DNA of 50,074 nucleotides, taken from positions 1 through 50,074 of the forward strand of contig URSO01000006.1 in assembly GCA_900550415.1 (NCBI GenBank). The letters run 5' to 3'. The stretch comes from an uncultured Collinsella sp. (GTDB lineage: Bacteria > Actinomycetota > Coriobacteriia > Coriobacteriales > Coriobacteriaceae). The first letter of the stretch is position 1, and every line of letters begins with the position of its first letter. The position numbers and the translations under genes are program-made. Below are positions 33,270-41,410 of the stretch, piece after piece. The notes under the pieces were generated by a model, which worked only from the letters and a program-made list of their open reading frames with translations, ran no database searches and was not told the DNA's origin.

Positions 33270-34109
33270 ATGGAAATTGTTAAACGAATTAATACCAGCG
33301 CTGTCCTCTGCGTCGATGGAAATGGCAGACAGTTGGTTGCATTCGGCCGTGGTCTGGGGTTTAAGAATGTCGGAGACGAGGTCCCTCTTTCGGAGATTCA
33401 ACGAACGTTTTATAACGTTAGCTCTCGCTACATCGCTCTCGTTGACGAGGTCCCCGACGAGCTTCTCGAGCTTACCTCGGATGTTATTGATATGTCGACA
33501 GGTTTGCTGTCTTATGAGGTGAGCCCTAATTTGCCGTTTATCCTTGCGGACCATATCGCGTATGCGGTTAAGCGCAAAGAGCAAAATATCGTTGTCCGCA
33601 TGCCTTTATCGTTTGATGTCCGCCAACAATATCCCGTCGAATTTAGAATCGGCGAGTATGCACTTAAGATAATCAGGAAACGTCTTAACGTTAGGCTTCC
33701 AGCTCATGAGGCAGTTGGAATTGCCATGGCGTTTATCAATAACATGGCCGATTCGGACTCATGCGAAGTAGTTAAAGAGTTTAGCGCGGATATCTACGAT
33801 CGTGTTCTGGAGGAGTCAACCGTTGCTGTTGAAAATCGGCTTGGCATTCAAGTTGATCGGGAAGGTTTCGATTACGCAAGGTTCGCAACCCATCTTCAGT
33901 ACTTATTCAATAGGTTGAACTCTGGCGAAAGCATCGTGAGCGACAACCGCAAGATGTACCTCTCGCTCAAAAAAGAATATCCGGTGGCATCAATGTGCGC
34001 CGATGATATTGCTTCTGTTCTCAGCCGACTGACGGGGCGGGAACTTATAGACGAAGAAAGACTCTACCTCATGATGCACATCAATCGAATTGCATCGAAA
34101 ACAAGGTAA
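33270..34109 (+). CDS. BglG/LicT-family transcription antiterminator
   Basis: 279 residues. The CAT RNA-binding domain (1-55) begins MEIVKRINTSAVLCVDGNGR and is followed by two PRD domains with their phosphorylatable histidines: H95 (ILADHIAYAVKR) and H146 (LPAHEAVGIAM) in PRD1, H208 (FATHLQYLFNR) and H270 (LMMHINRIASK) in PRD2. PTS enzymes phosphorylate these His in known systems. GGGGGG precedes the ATG at 33270. It heads an island with EIIBC and an esterase, of lower GC and different codon use (many GTT, CGT, ATC/ATT endings) than neighbours. Confidence 0.94.
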   Translation: MEIVKRINTSAVLCVDGNGRQLVAFGRGLGFKNVGDEVPLSEIQRTFYNVSSRYIALVDEVPDELLELTSDVIDMSTGLLSYEVSPNLPFILADHIAYAVKRKEQNIVVRMPLSFDVRQQYPVEFRIGEYALKIIRKRLNVRLPAHEAVGIAMAFINNMADSDSCEVVKEFSADIYDRVLEESTVAVENRLGIQVDREGFDYARFATHLQYLFNRLNSGESIVSDNRKMYLSLKKEYPVASMCADDIASVLSRLTGRELIDEERLYLMMHINRIASKTR

Positions 34110-34177
34110 TTAGTTGGCAAAGGCGCGCGCTTTGCTGATGGTTACATATAAAACTCAACATGGGAGAAATGGTATTT

Positions 34178-35548
34178 ATGGCAGATACAACCAAGCTCGC
34201 TGCCGAGATTCTCGAGATGGTGGGCGGCGCAGACAACGTTACATTTGTAGCTCACTGCATGACTCGTTTAAGGTTCAACCTTAAGGACGAAAGCATCGTA
34301 GACGATGCAAAAGTCAAGGCGATTGATGGCGTGATCGACATTCGCCATTCCGCGGGGCAATATCAGGTGATTGTGGGACCTAAGGTCGATAAGGTCTATG
34401 AAATCGTTGCCAAGGAAACCGGGATTGATGCCGGAGATTCCGAGGCAAGCGAAGGAGAGACTAAGGGCTTTCTGGGAAAGCTAATGAAGCTCATCAGCGG
34501 CATCATGATGCCCGTTCTTCCTGCCTTGATCGCATGCGGAATGATAAACGCCGTCCTTAGTATTCTGACGACGGCGGGTGCTGTTTCCGCCGAGAGCGGA
34601 ATATACACTCTGCTGTACGGCATGGGAAATGCCTGCATGTATTTTCTGCCCGTTCTTGTCGGATCATCTGCTGCTCAGTTCTTTGGAACCGATCGATATA
34701 TCGGTGCGGTACTCGGTGCAATCCTGATTTATCCGACTTTCGTTGCTGCGGCCGGAGCGGGCGATGCGCTGGATTTGCTCGGCATGAAGTTCACAATGGT
34801 GAGCTATTCCTCCACGGTGTTTCCTGCTATCGTGGCGGCTTGGTTCGCATCCGTTCTTAATAAGTGGCTGCGGGCGGTTCTTCCCGATGTTGTGGCATTT
34901 GCGCTCGTCCCGTTCCTGACGGTTGCTGTTGCCGCCCCCGTCTCGCTCCTTGTGATCGGCCCCGTTATTCAGCAGGCGAGCTCTTTGCTTGCGACTGCAG
35001 TGCTGGCGGTCTATCAGTTCAGCCCCGTCCTTTGCGGCGTTATTCTCGGGCCGATATTCGGTCTCGTTATGATCCCCCTTGGACTCCATTGGGCCCTGAT
35101 CGTGCTTTCCATCAACAATATTATGACCGTCGGCTCCGATCCTATCCTTGGACTTCTCTGCTGCAGCATGGGTGTTGTCGGCGCTTGTTTGGCGTTTGCC
35201 CTCCGCTCGAAGGACCCGAGTGAAAAGAGTCTTGGGTTCAGCTGTGCCATTACGGGCTTTTTCGGGATTACGGAACCGGCGCTGTACGGCATCATCTTGG
35301 AGCACAAGAAGATCATTATCGCTTCCATGGTCGCCGGAGCAATCAGTGCTGTTATCCCGGCGATTTTCAACACCTGTACGTTCGTTATGACGTCGAGCGG
35401 CATTTTTAGCTTCCCCGGTTATATGGATCCTTCTGGTGATATGAGCAGCCTCATCGGCGCAATTCTTTGCAATGTCGTCGGTTTAATTCTTAACTTCGTT
35501 CTCGTTTACATCCTGTATCGCCCTGATGAAGAGGCAGTAGTGGAGTAG
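34178..35548 (+). CDS. PTS beta-glucoside-type EIIBC
   Basis: 456 residues. EIIB (1-85) has the phosphocysteine C27 in FVAHCMTRLRF, the beta-glucoside/sucrose-type signature. EIIC (about 105-450) has about ten membrane helices with GITEPALYGIIL near the sugar site. No EIIA domain is fused, unlike BglF/BglP, so EIIA must be supplied elsewhere. GGGAGAAAT precedes the ATG at 34178; an in-frame ATG at 34160 lies before this site. Probably imports and phosphorylates an aryl- or alkyl-beta-glucoside or related disaccharide; the GH1 enzyme at 37753 could hydrolyse the product. Confidence 0.93.
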   Translation: MADTTKLAAEILEMVGGADNVTFVAHCMTRLRFNLKDESIVDDAKVKAIDGVIDIRHSAGQYQVIVGPKVDKVYEIVAKETGIDAGDSEASEGETKGFLGKLMKLISGIMMPVLPALIACGMINAVLSILTTAGAVSAESGIYTLLYGMGNACMYFLPVLVGSSAAQFFGTDRYIGAVLGAILIYPTFVAAAGAGDALDLLGMKFTMVSYSSTVFPAIVAAWFASVLNKWLRAVLPDVVAFALVPFLTVAVAAPVSLLVIGPVIQQASSLLATAVLAVYQFSPVLCGVILGPIFGLVMIPLGLHWALIVLSINNIMTVGSDPILGLLCCSMGVVGACLAFALRSKDPSEKSLGFSCAITGFFGITEPALYGIILEHKKIIIASMVAGAISAVIPAIFNTCTFVMTSSGIFSFPGYMDPSGDMSSLIGAILCNVVGLILNFVLVYILYRPDEEAVVE

Positions 35549-35598
35549 ACAATTATTTGGGATGTAAGCTGCCGAAAACCCCGCGGCAGATTGCATGT

Positions 35599-35640
35599 GG
35601 TGGGCTTGCCGTTGATTCACGCGAGCCCACCCTCATTTTT
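35599..35640 (+). terminator. Rho-independent terminator after EIIBC
   Basis: GGTGGGCTTGC (35599-35609) pairs with GCGAGCCCACC (35621-35631), one G-U wobble, followed by CTCATTTTT. It separates the PTS gene from the esterase gene, only 14 bp before the esterase start, so readthrough or a second promoter is required. Confidence 0.8.
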
Positions 35641-35653
35641 GGAGTGACTAGCT

Positions 35654-36634
35654 ATGACAATTACAGCCGATATGACGTTTGGCGAAATCGCGCTCCTTCC
35701 TGAGTTCGCTGGCTTTGGCGAGCACCTTATGCTTTGCCGGCCTTCAACTTGGGAGCGCATGTGGAATAAACCCATCGCGTCTCATATGAATTCTGATGCT
35801 AATCCATATGAAACTACTCGCGTTTTGCGTGGATTGAATCGGATTGTCGAGCTCGTGGATGACGGGAGGCAAGTTGCCTACGATATATGGGATGAAGCCG
35901 ACTGCATCCGTGATCCGACTCGACGCAACACGAAACTGTTCTTCTTTCCCGGGAGACCCGGGGCTCCCTTTATCATTGCGGTTTCGGGCGGAGGTTATCA
36001 GAGCGTTTGTCATCAAATGGAAGGCTTTCCCGTTGCCCCCGAGCTCAACGATGCGGGCTATAACGTGTTCGTGCTGTCATACAGGGTGAGGGTCGCGCCT
36101 TTGATGCCGCGTCCAATCGACGATTTAAATCGAGCTGTCCGTTTTGTCTTCGAGAATTCAGCGAAATTTAATGTCGCAAAAAGTTATGCAGTTATCGGCT
36201 TTTCTGCTGGTGCGCATTTAACTGCCGAGTGGGGGACGGACAACAAGGGATTTGCGTCCTACGGATGCGAGGCACCCAAAGCCTTGGTCCTGTGTTATGC
36301 ACCGATTGATCTTCGTGGCTTTGAGAACGCATCAGACAATAGATTTCTTGATTCGGTGTGCGGCGGGGCTGGTCGCGACTCGCTCGATGATTTCTGTATT
36401 AATCAGCATGTGTGGGAGCAGTATCCTCCGACATATCTTTGGCAATGCGCTGACGATGATATTGTATCGCCCGACAATTATGAAAAGATGGTCGATGCTC
36501 TGGATGCAGCTGGAGTACACCATGAGGGAGTCATGTATTCAGAAGGGGGGCACGCATTGATGAAGCCCCATGCGCCGGAGACCGACTACTGGTGTATGAG
36601 CGTTATTGAGTTTCTTAAAGATTATCTCGACTAG
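35654..36634 (+). CDS. Alpha/beta-hydrolase esterase (HSL/BD-FAE-like)
   Basis: 326 residues. The oxyanion motif is SGGGYQSV (111-118) in the place of HGGG, the nucleophile is S184 in GFSAGAHLT, the acid D268 or D269 in CADDDIVSP and the histidine H300 in EGGHAL. This is the HSL-like esterase layout of carbohydrate acetyl- or feruloyl-esterases. No signal peptide, so it acts on imported compounds. Its position behind a PTS sugar importer suggests deacylation of an acylated glycoside. Codon use matches the AT-richer island. Confidence 0.88.
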   Translation: MTITADMTFGEIALLPEFAGFGEHLMLCRPSTWERMWNKPIASHMNSDANPYETTRVLRGLNRIVELVDDGRQVAYDIWDEADCIRDPTRRNTKLFFFPGRPGAPFIIAVSGGGYQSVCHQMEGFPVAPELNDAGYNVFVLSYRVRVAPLMPRPIDDLNRAVRFVFENSAKFNVAKSYAVIGFSAGAHLTAEWGTDNKGFASYGCEAPKALVLCYAPIDLRGFENASDNRFLDSVCGGAGRDSLDDFCINQHVWEQYPPTYLWQCADDDIVSPDNYEKMVDALDAAGVHHEGVMYSEGGHALMKPHAPETDYWCMSVIEFLKDYLD

Positions 36635-36757
36635 GAAGCTGCATGTCGCTTTTTGAGCGGGTGATTTCGTCATGCAATGTTTTCGGTATTGATCGTGGTC
36701 GTGGATGAATGATGTTCTAGAATGTTCATACTGTCACATAAACGAACAGGAGCGAAC

Positions 36758-37402
36758 ATGCATATCTACTCTGTATCAGATCCCGAGTTCAAATCCTATG
36801 GTCGCGTGTGGGACGACGTGCCGTCCAACCTGACCGCCCCGCTTGTCGAGGCGCTTGCGGCTACTCCCATTCCCGAGGGCACCAAGTACGTGGCCTCCGC
36901 ACCCGAGCTCGAGCAGGTTGAGGGTGTCGACACGCTCGGCCTGCTCATGTACGGCGGCCGTCCGTTCCAGCCGGGCTGGTGCAACGGCCACAACACGCGC
37001 CTCAACTGTCTGGAGTATCACCGTGCCAGTGAGTTTAATTTGGGTGCGCGCGACTTTATTCTGCTGCTGGCCAAGCGCGAGCAAATTGTCGACGGCAAGC
37101 TCGACACCGCTCAGGTCAAGGCCTTTCGCGCGCCCGCCGGCACGCTCGTCGAGGTTTACGCCACCACGCTTCACTACACGCCCTGCATGGTCGACGACGG
37201 CGGCTTTCAGGTGATGGTGGCGCTGCCGGCGGGCACCAACGGCCCGCGCCCCGAGGCTGCAGCCGACATGCCTGCCGCCGGTGACAGCTACTGCTACTGG
37301 AAGGCCGACAAGTGGGTCCTCTGCCACGCCGACAGCCCCAAGGCGGCCGAGGGCGGTTACGTGGGCCTCATCGGCAAAAACCTCGACATCACCTGCGACT
37401 AG
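36758..37402 (+). CDS. DUF4867-family protein (cupin-like)
   Basis: 214 residues. Beta-rich, with GWCNGHNTRLNCLEYHRASEFNLG (metal-binding-like His and Glu residues at its core) and HYTPC later, recalling the cupin-like fold of DUF4867/ureidoglycolate-lyase relatives that often sit in sugar operons. AGGAG precedes the ATG at 36758. GC and codon use are back to the chromosomal norm, so the AT-rich island ends before this gene. Function unknown; possible sugar-mutarotase- or isomerase-like role by context only. It stands 350 bp before a GH1 gene, with repeats between. Confidence 0.75.
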   Translation: MHIYSVSDPEFKSYGRVWDDVPSNLTAPLVEALAATPIPEGTKYVASAPELEQVEGVDTLGLLMYGGRPFQPGWCNGHNTRLNCLEYHRASEFNLGARDFILLLAKREQIVDGKLDTAQVKAFRAPAGTLVEVYATTLHYTPCMVDDGGFQVMVALPAGTNGPRPEAAADMPAAGDSYCYWKADKWVLCHADSPKAAEGGYVGLIGKNLDITCD

Positions 37403-37411
37403 GGGCTTCCT

Positions 37412-37600
37412 GTTTGTCTCGATCTGTAACATCTAGCGGGCTAAATCGTCTCTACCTGTTACAGATTTAGACAAACCGTAGAGGGCTGCCCGAAAGATCT
37501 CGATCTGTAACACCAAGCCCGGTTTTGGCTGCCTACCTGTTACAGATCGAGACAAACCGTCCCCAACCACCACAAAGGTGCCTGTCCCCTTTGTGGTGGT
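37412..37600. repeat. Three consecutive hairpins (CGATCTGTAACA family and GGTGCCTGTCCCC)
   Basis: Hairpin 1 (37412-37431 with 37457-37476) matches at 18 of 20. Hairpin 2 (37498-37512 with 37538-37552) matches perfectly over 15 bp and repeats the same arm sequence CGATCTGTAACA. Hairpin 3 pairs ACCACCACAAAGG (37566-37578) with 37588-37600, loop TGCCTGTCC. They fill the 350-bp gap before the GH1 gene up to 37600. From 37601 to 37752 I see only a GC dyad (GGGCGGC/GCCGCC) and no clear promoter. Confidence 0.85.
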
Positions 37601-37752
37601 GTGGGGCGGCGGTATCAGAAAGTGTCAGGCAGGGGCGGCTGCCGGGCCGCCGTGTGCGAAAAGAAGTGTCGGCCTGCGTCGTTGCCGTTGAGTAGCGCGC
37701 TGCTTACGGGGATACTGAAACCACGACAAACAGCGTGTGAAAGGATTGATGC

Positions 37753-39183
37753 ATGGCTTTCCGTAAAGACTTCCTGTGGGGCGGCGCGACGGCTGCCAAC
37801 CAGTGCGAGGGCGCTTACGACGTGGATGGCCGCGGCCTGGCCAACGTGGACGTGGCGCCGCACGGCCCCGAGCGCTATGCGGTGGTCTCCGGCCAGCGCA
37901 AGATGCTCGACTTCGAGGACGGCTATTACTACCCCGCGCAGACCGGCATCGATTTCTATCACCACTACAAGGAGGACATCGCCCTCTTTGCCGAGATGGG
38001 CTTTAAGACCTTCCGCATGAGCCTGGCCTGGACCCGCATCTTCCCCAACGGCGACGAGACTGAGCCCAACGAGGCCGGCCTGGCCTTCTACGAGGACGTG
38101 TTCCGCGAGTGTCAGGCGCACGGCATTGAGCCGCTCGTGACCATCACGCACTTCGACTGCCCGATTCACCTCATCAAGGAGTACGGCGGCTGGCGCAACC
38201 GCAAGCTCATCGACTTCTACAAGAACCTCGCGGCCACGATCTTCACCCGCTACAAGGGCCTGGTAAAGTACTGGCTTACCTTCAACGAGATCAATATGAT
38301 CTTGCACCTGCCGTTTATGGGTGCCGGTCTGGTCTTTGAGGAGGGCGAGAACAAGGAGACCGTCGAGTACCTGGCCGCCCACAACGAGCTCGTCGCCAGC
38401 GCTTGGGCAACCAAGATCGCTCACGAGATCGACCCTGAGGTCAAGATCGGTTGCATGCTTGCCGCAGGTAGCTACTACCCCTACAGCTGCCGTCCGGGCG
38501 ATGTGCGCCAGGCGCAGATTGACAACCAGAGCAACTATTTCTTCGTCGACGTTCAGAGCCGCGGCTACTACCCGGCCTATGCCGTCAAGAAGCTCGAGCG
38601 TTTGGGCATCGATGTGGGCATGACGGATGAGGACCGCGAGATCCTGGCCGCCAACACCGTCGACTTCATCAGCTTTAGCTATTACAGCACCCGTTGCTCC
38701 GCCGGTGCCGATAACCCCGATGTCGAGCGCACCCAGGGCAACGCCTTCGCCGGCGCCAAGAACCCCTACCTGCAGGAGAGCCAGTGGGGCTGGGCCATCG
38801 ATCCGCTGGGCTTCCGCATCACCCTCAACGACCTGTACGACCGTTATCAGAAGCCGCTGTTTGTGGTCGAGAACGGTCTGGGCGCCAAGGATGTTGTCGA
38901 GGAGGATGGCTCCATCAACGACGACTACCGTATCGACTACCTGCGCCAGCATATCGCCGCGATGCGCGATGCGGTGACCGAGGACGGCGTTGACCTGCTG
39001 GGCTACACCACCTGGGGCCCGATCGACCTGGTGTCTGCCGGCACGGGCGAGATGTCCAAGCGCTACGGCTTTATCTATGTCGACCGCGATGATGCGGGCA
39101 ACGGAACCCTCAAGCGTTCCAAAAAGAAGAGCTTCGACTGGTACAAACACGTCATCGAGACGAACGGCGAGGACCTGGCCTAA
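37753..39183 (+). CDS. GH1 6-phospho-beta-glucosidase
   Basis: 476 residues, full-length GH1. FLWGGATAANQCEGAY is the N-terminal signature, E179 in TFNEIN the acid/base and E373 in VVENG the nucleophile. SAGTGEMSKRYGFIYVD near the C-terminus carries the Ser-Lys-Tyr pattern used to bind the 6-phosphate, so the substrate is a PTS-delivered beta-glucoside phosphate rather than a free glycoside. No signal peptide. It is probably the hydrolase for the EIIBC system 2 kb upstream. AAAGGA precedes the ATG. Confidence 0.94.
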   Translation: MAFRKDFLWGGATAANQCEGAYDVDGRGLANVDVAPHGPERYAVVSGQRKMLDFEDGYYYPAQTGIDFYHHYKEDIALFAEMGFKTFRMSLAWTRIFPNGDETEPNEAGLAFYEDVFRECQAHGIEPLVTITHFDCPIHLIKEYGGWRNRKLIDFYKNLAATIFTRYKGLVKYWLTFNEINMILHLPFMGAGLVFEEGENKETVEYLAAHNELVASAWATKIAHEIDPEVKIGCMLAAGSYYPYSCRPGDVRQAQIDNQSNYFFVDVQSRGYYPAYAVKKLERLGIDVGMTDEDREILAANTVDFISFSYYSTRCSAGADNPDVERTQGNAFAGAKNPYLQESQWGWAIDPLGFRITLNDLYDRYQKPLFVVENGLGAKDVVEEDGSINDDYRIDYLRQHIAAMRDAVTEDGVDLLGYTTWGPIDLVSAGTGEMSKRYGFIYVDRDDAGNGTLKRSKKKSFDWYKHVIETNGEDLA

Positions 39184-39212
39184 GGCTTCCCAACAACCAT
39201 AGCCTCCTAACC

Positions 39213-39251
39213 AAAACGCCCGGCGAGCAGTTAATGCCCGCCGGGCGTTTT
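39213..39251 (+). terminator. Rho-independent terminator after the GH1 gene
   Basis: AAAACGCCCGGCG (39213-39225) pairs perfectly with 39239-39251, ending in TTTT. Confidence 0.93.
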
Positions 39252-39269
39252 GTTAGAAGAAGTGAAAGC

Positions 39270-39296
39270 ACTCATTGGGGACGTACTTAAATGAGT
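39270..39296. repeat. 27-bp ACTCATT/AATGAGT unit
   Basis: A single intact copy, forward orientation, GGGGACGTAC variant, with ends GCACTCAT and ATGAGTGC pairing over 8 bp when one flanking base each side is counted. Confidence 0.88.
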
Positions 39297-39300
39297 GCCC

Positions 39301-39404
39301 GCAGAATGAGAGTGGATAATCTCCCGTTTTTAGCCTGTTTGTGGGCTCAAAGTGGGAGATTATCCACTCTCGCCATTTGGGCGTCCAAAAATCCTCGCTC
39401 GTTT
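39301..39404. repeat. 104-bp inverted-repeat element, copy 1
   Basis: Arms GAGAGTGGATAATCTCCC at 39308-39325 and its exact complement at 39354-39371 (18 of 18). An inner stem AGCCTG/TGGGCT lies between them. The 3' flank TTTGGG-GTCCAAAAATCC-CGCTCGTTT belongs to the element because it recurs with it at 48191-48294. The copies differ at seven positions. Both follow a 27-bp ACTCATT unit directly. Confidence 0.9.
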
Positions 39405-39410
39405 TGTCTT

Positions 39411-39437
39411 AGTCATTGGGGACGTTCTTAAACGACT
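39411..39437. repeat. 27-bp unit variant with AGTC/GACT ends
   Basis: AGTCATTGGGGACGTTCTTA then AACGACT. Same plan as the ACTCATT units, but both ends have changed together so that they still pair. From 39438 to 39509 a GC-rich dyad (GGGCCCGC) lies in front of the signalling operon. Confidence 0.75.
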
Positions 39438-39509
39438 AGTCGCTGGCGACGTCCCTCGCCGTCGGCGGATTTTGGGACATGTGGCCCGCTTTTTGGGCCC
39501 GCCTGTCGG

Positions 39510-39515
39510 TACACT
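39510..39515 (+). promoter_or_regulatory. -10 box (TACACT) of the signalling operon
   Basis: TACACT stands nine bases before the ATG at 39525, with no ribosome site between. Either the mRNA is almost leaderless or translation starts at the in-frame ATG at 39609. Confidence 0.4.
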
Positions 39516-39524
39516 AAAAGCACT

Positions 39525-41408
39525 ATGGGTACCCGCGAGCGACATATCGGCCACGCGGCCGCCCGATCCGCACCCGTGGCGGATCCCAGGGGCGGCAGGC
39601 TCTTCGCCATGCCGCGATTCCTTGTTGGTATAACACATCAGGTGTACCGTCACCGCGTCTTTGCTATCGCCGGCGCCATCACCGTGCTGTTCCTCATGCT
39701 TTTGGCAGTCTTGCCGGCGCTGTTTGCCTCCGACCCCAAGCTTTCCAACGCCGTGCCCGCCTATAGCGAGGTGTCCGAAGAGGTCGTGGATGCGCTCGTC
39801 CACTCGAGCTCTCTCCCGTTGCTTGTCGCCGCAATTATATTTTCGATCTGGGGTGTATCGGTCTATCTACGCTGTTTGGACTATGTGTTGCGCCGCCGCC
39901 TTGTTGCCGTCGCCACCATCTGTGCCCTCTGGATGATCGAAGTCATTCTCAAGTACAAGTCGTTCACGCCGTTCTATGCCACCGTGCTGTGGTACCTGTA
40001 CTACGTGCCCATGACGCTCATTCCGCTGCTCTACCAGTTGTGTGGTCTGCGCCTTGCGGGTCTGGAGCAACACCGCCTGGGTCGCCGCTACTGCGCTGCG
40101 CTTTGGATTGTGGCTATCCTGCTTATCGGATTTGTGCTCACCAACGATTTTCACCAGCAGGTCTTCCACTTTGACCGTACAAGCGACACCTGGAGCAACG
40201 ATTACACGTACGGCTGGGGTTATTTCGCTGTCTTAGTGTGGACGGCCTTTAACTTTGTGGCCTTTTTTATCCTGGTGGGCCGGTCCTCGTCCTTTCGCAT
40301 CCAGCGTTTCTCGGGCACGGCGGCGCTCGTACTGCTGGGTGGCGCATTCTTTGCCGTCTCGTATGCGTTGCGCGTGCCCTGGGCATGGAGGCTCAACTTT
40401 TCGCTCGTCTATTGCGTCCTGTGCGTGGTGGCGATGGAAATCTGTCTCGATTGCGGTGTCATTCCGTCGTATCACGACATCGCCGGCATCTTCGACACCT
40501 TGCCGCTTGACCTCAAAGTTCTAACGCGCGACCTGCAGGAAGTCTATGCCACGCCGGCGTCAAAGCCAATGCCGGTAGGCGTGCGCGAGGAGTTGCGGAC
40601 CCAGGAGCACGGCCACGTCCATGCCTTTGCTGTGGCGTCCGATCCCGATGTGGTGTACCGTGCCTTTCCACTGCTGGGCGGATCGGCCCTGCTTGCCCAA
40701 GACGTGTCGGAGCTCAACGAACTCAATCGCGAACTGGCGCAGCGTCGCATGGAGCTGCAGCGTCAAAACGAGCTGCTCGCCGCCGACTACGACCTTAAGA
40801 CGCACCTGGCAGATCAAGAGGCCGAGACCTTGCTGGTCCAAGACGTGGACCAAGCACTTGCCCGCGCGCTCGAAGGGATGTACGACCTGCTGAGTTCGCT
40901 GCCGCCGTTGACCGACGAGGCGTCTTCGCACGAGCGTTACCGCATGCTGCAGCGCGCCAAGATGCTCGTCGCCTATTGCAAGCGCAAAGGGTCGCTCACG
41001 TTGGCACAGCACGGTGAGAGCGGTTTTGATCGCGACCGCATTCAGCTCATTGCCAACGAGCTCGCAAGCGACCTGCGCACCATCGATATCGATTGCGCCT
41101 CGATTATCGCCATACGGCGCCCGATGCACGCCAGTACGGTAAGCGCCCTGTACGACTGCGTGTATGACTTTGCGTTTTTTGCCTACACCACCGACCATCC
41201 GGCGCTTATGTATCACTTGGGCGACCATGACCGATGCAGTGTCGAGCTGCGCGCCACGCTTTTTTCCAACGATGATGAAGATCTTTCTCAGACGCCCGCT
41301 GCGCAAGAGCTCGAGAGCGCGCTGCAAGGGCGTAACGTGGCGTACCGTCTTGAGGGCGAACCCGGTCAGCTGCGCATGATCGTCTTGATGCCGCAGGCGG
41401 GTGAGTGA
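39525..41408 (+). CDS. 7TM sensor protein without kinase motifs (pseudo-kinase partner)
   Basis: 627 residues. After a short N-terminus, about eight hydrophobic helices (43-325) resemble the HisKA_7TM sensor domain (SFTPFYATVLWYLYYVPMTLIPLLY and YTYGWGYF). A PAS-like region (about 330-400), a coiled coil (400-440, ELNRELAQRRMELQRQNELLAADYDL) and a helical C-terminal domain follow. I can find no H-box with HDxxGQ, no N-box and no GxG ATP-lid, so it cannot be a normal histidine kinase. It is coupled to a true kinase gene. The start could be 39609; 39525 is kept because the frame and -10 fit. Confidence 0.75.
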   Translation: MGTRERHIGHAAARSAPVADPRGGRLFAMPRFLVGITHQVYRHRVFAIAGAITVLFLMLLAVLPALFASDPKLSNAVPAYSEVSEEVVDALVHSSSLPLLVAAIIFSIWGVSVYLRCLDYVLRRRLVAVATICALWMIEVILKYKSFTPFYATVLWYLYYVPMTLIPLLYQLCGLRLAGLEQHRLGRRYCAALWIVAILLIGFVLTNDFHQQVFHFDRTSDTWSNDYTYGWGYFAVLVWTAFNFVAFFILVGRSSSFRIQRFSGTAALVLLGGAFFAVSYALRVPWAWRLNFSLVYCVLCVVAMEICLDCGVIPSYHDIAGIFDTLPLDLKVLTRDLQEVYATPASKPMPVGVREELRTQEHGHVHAFAVASDPDVVYRAFPLLGGSALLAQDVSELNELNRELAQRRMELQRQNELLAADYDLKTHLADQEAETLLVQDVDQALARALEGMYDLLSSLPPLTDEASSHERYRMLQRAKMLVAYCKRKGSLTLAQHGESGFDRDRIQLIANELASDLRTIDIDCASIIAIRRPMHASTVSALYDCVYDFAFFAYTTDHPALMYHLGDHDRCSVELRATLFSNDDEDLSQTPAAQELESALQGRNVAYRLEGEPGQLRMIVLMPQAGE

Positions 41409-41410
41409 CG

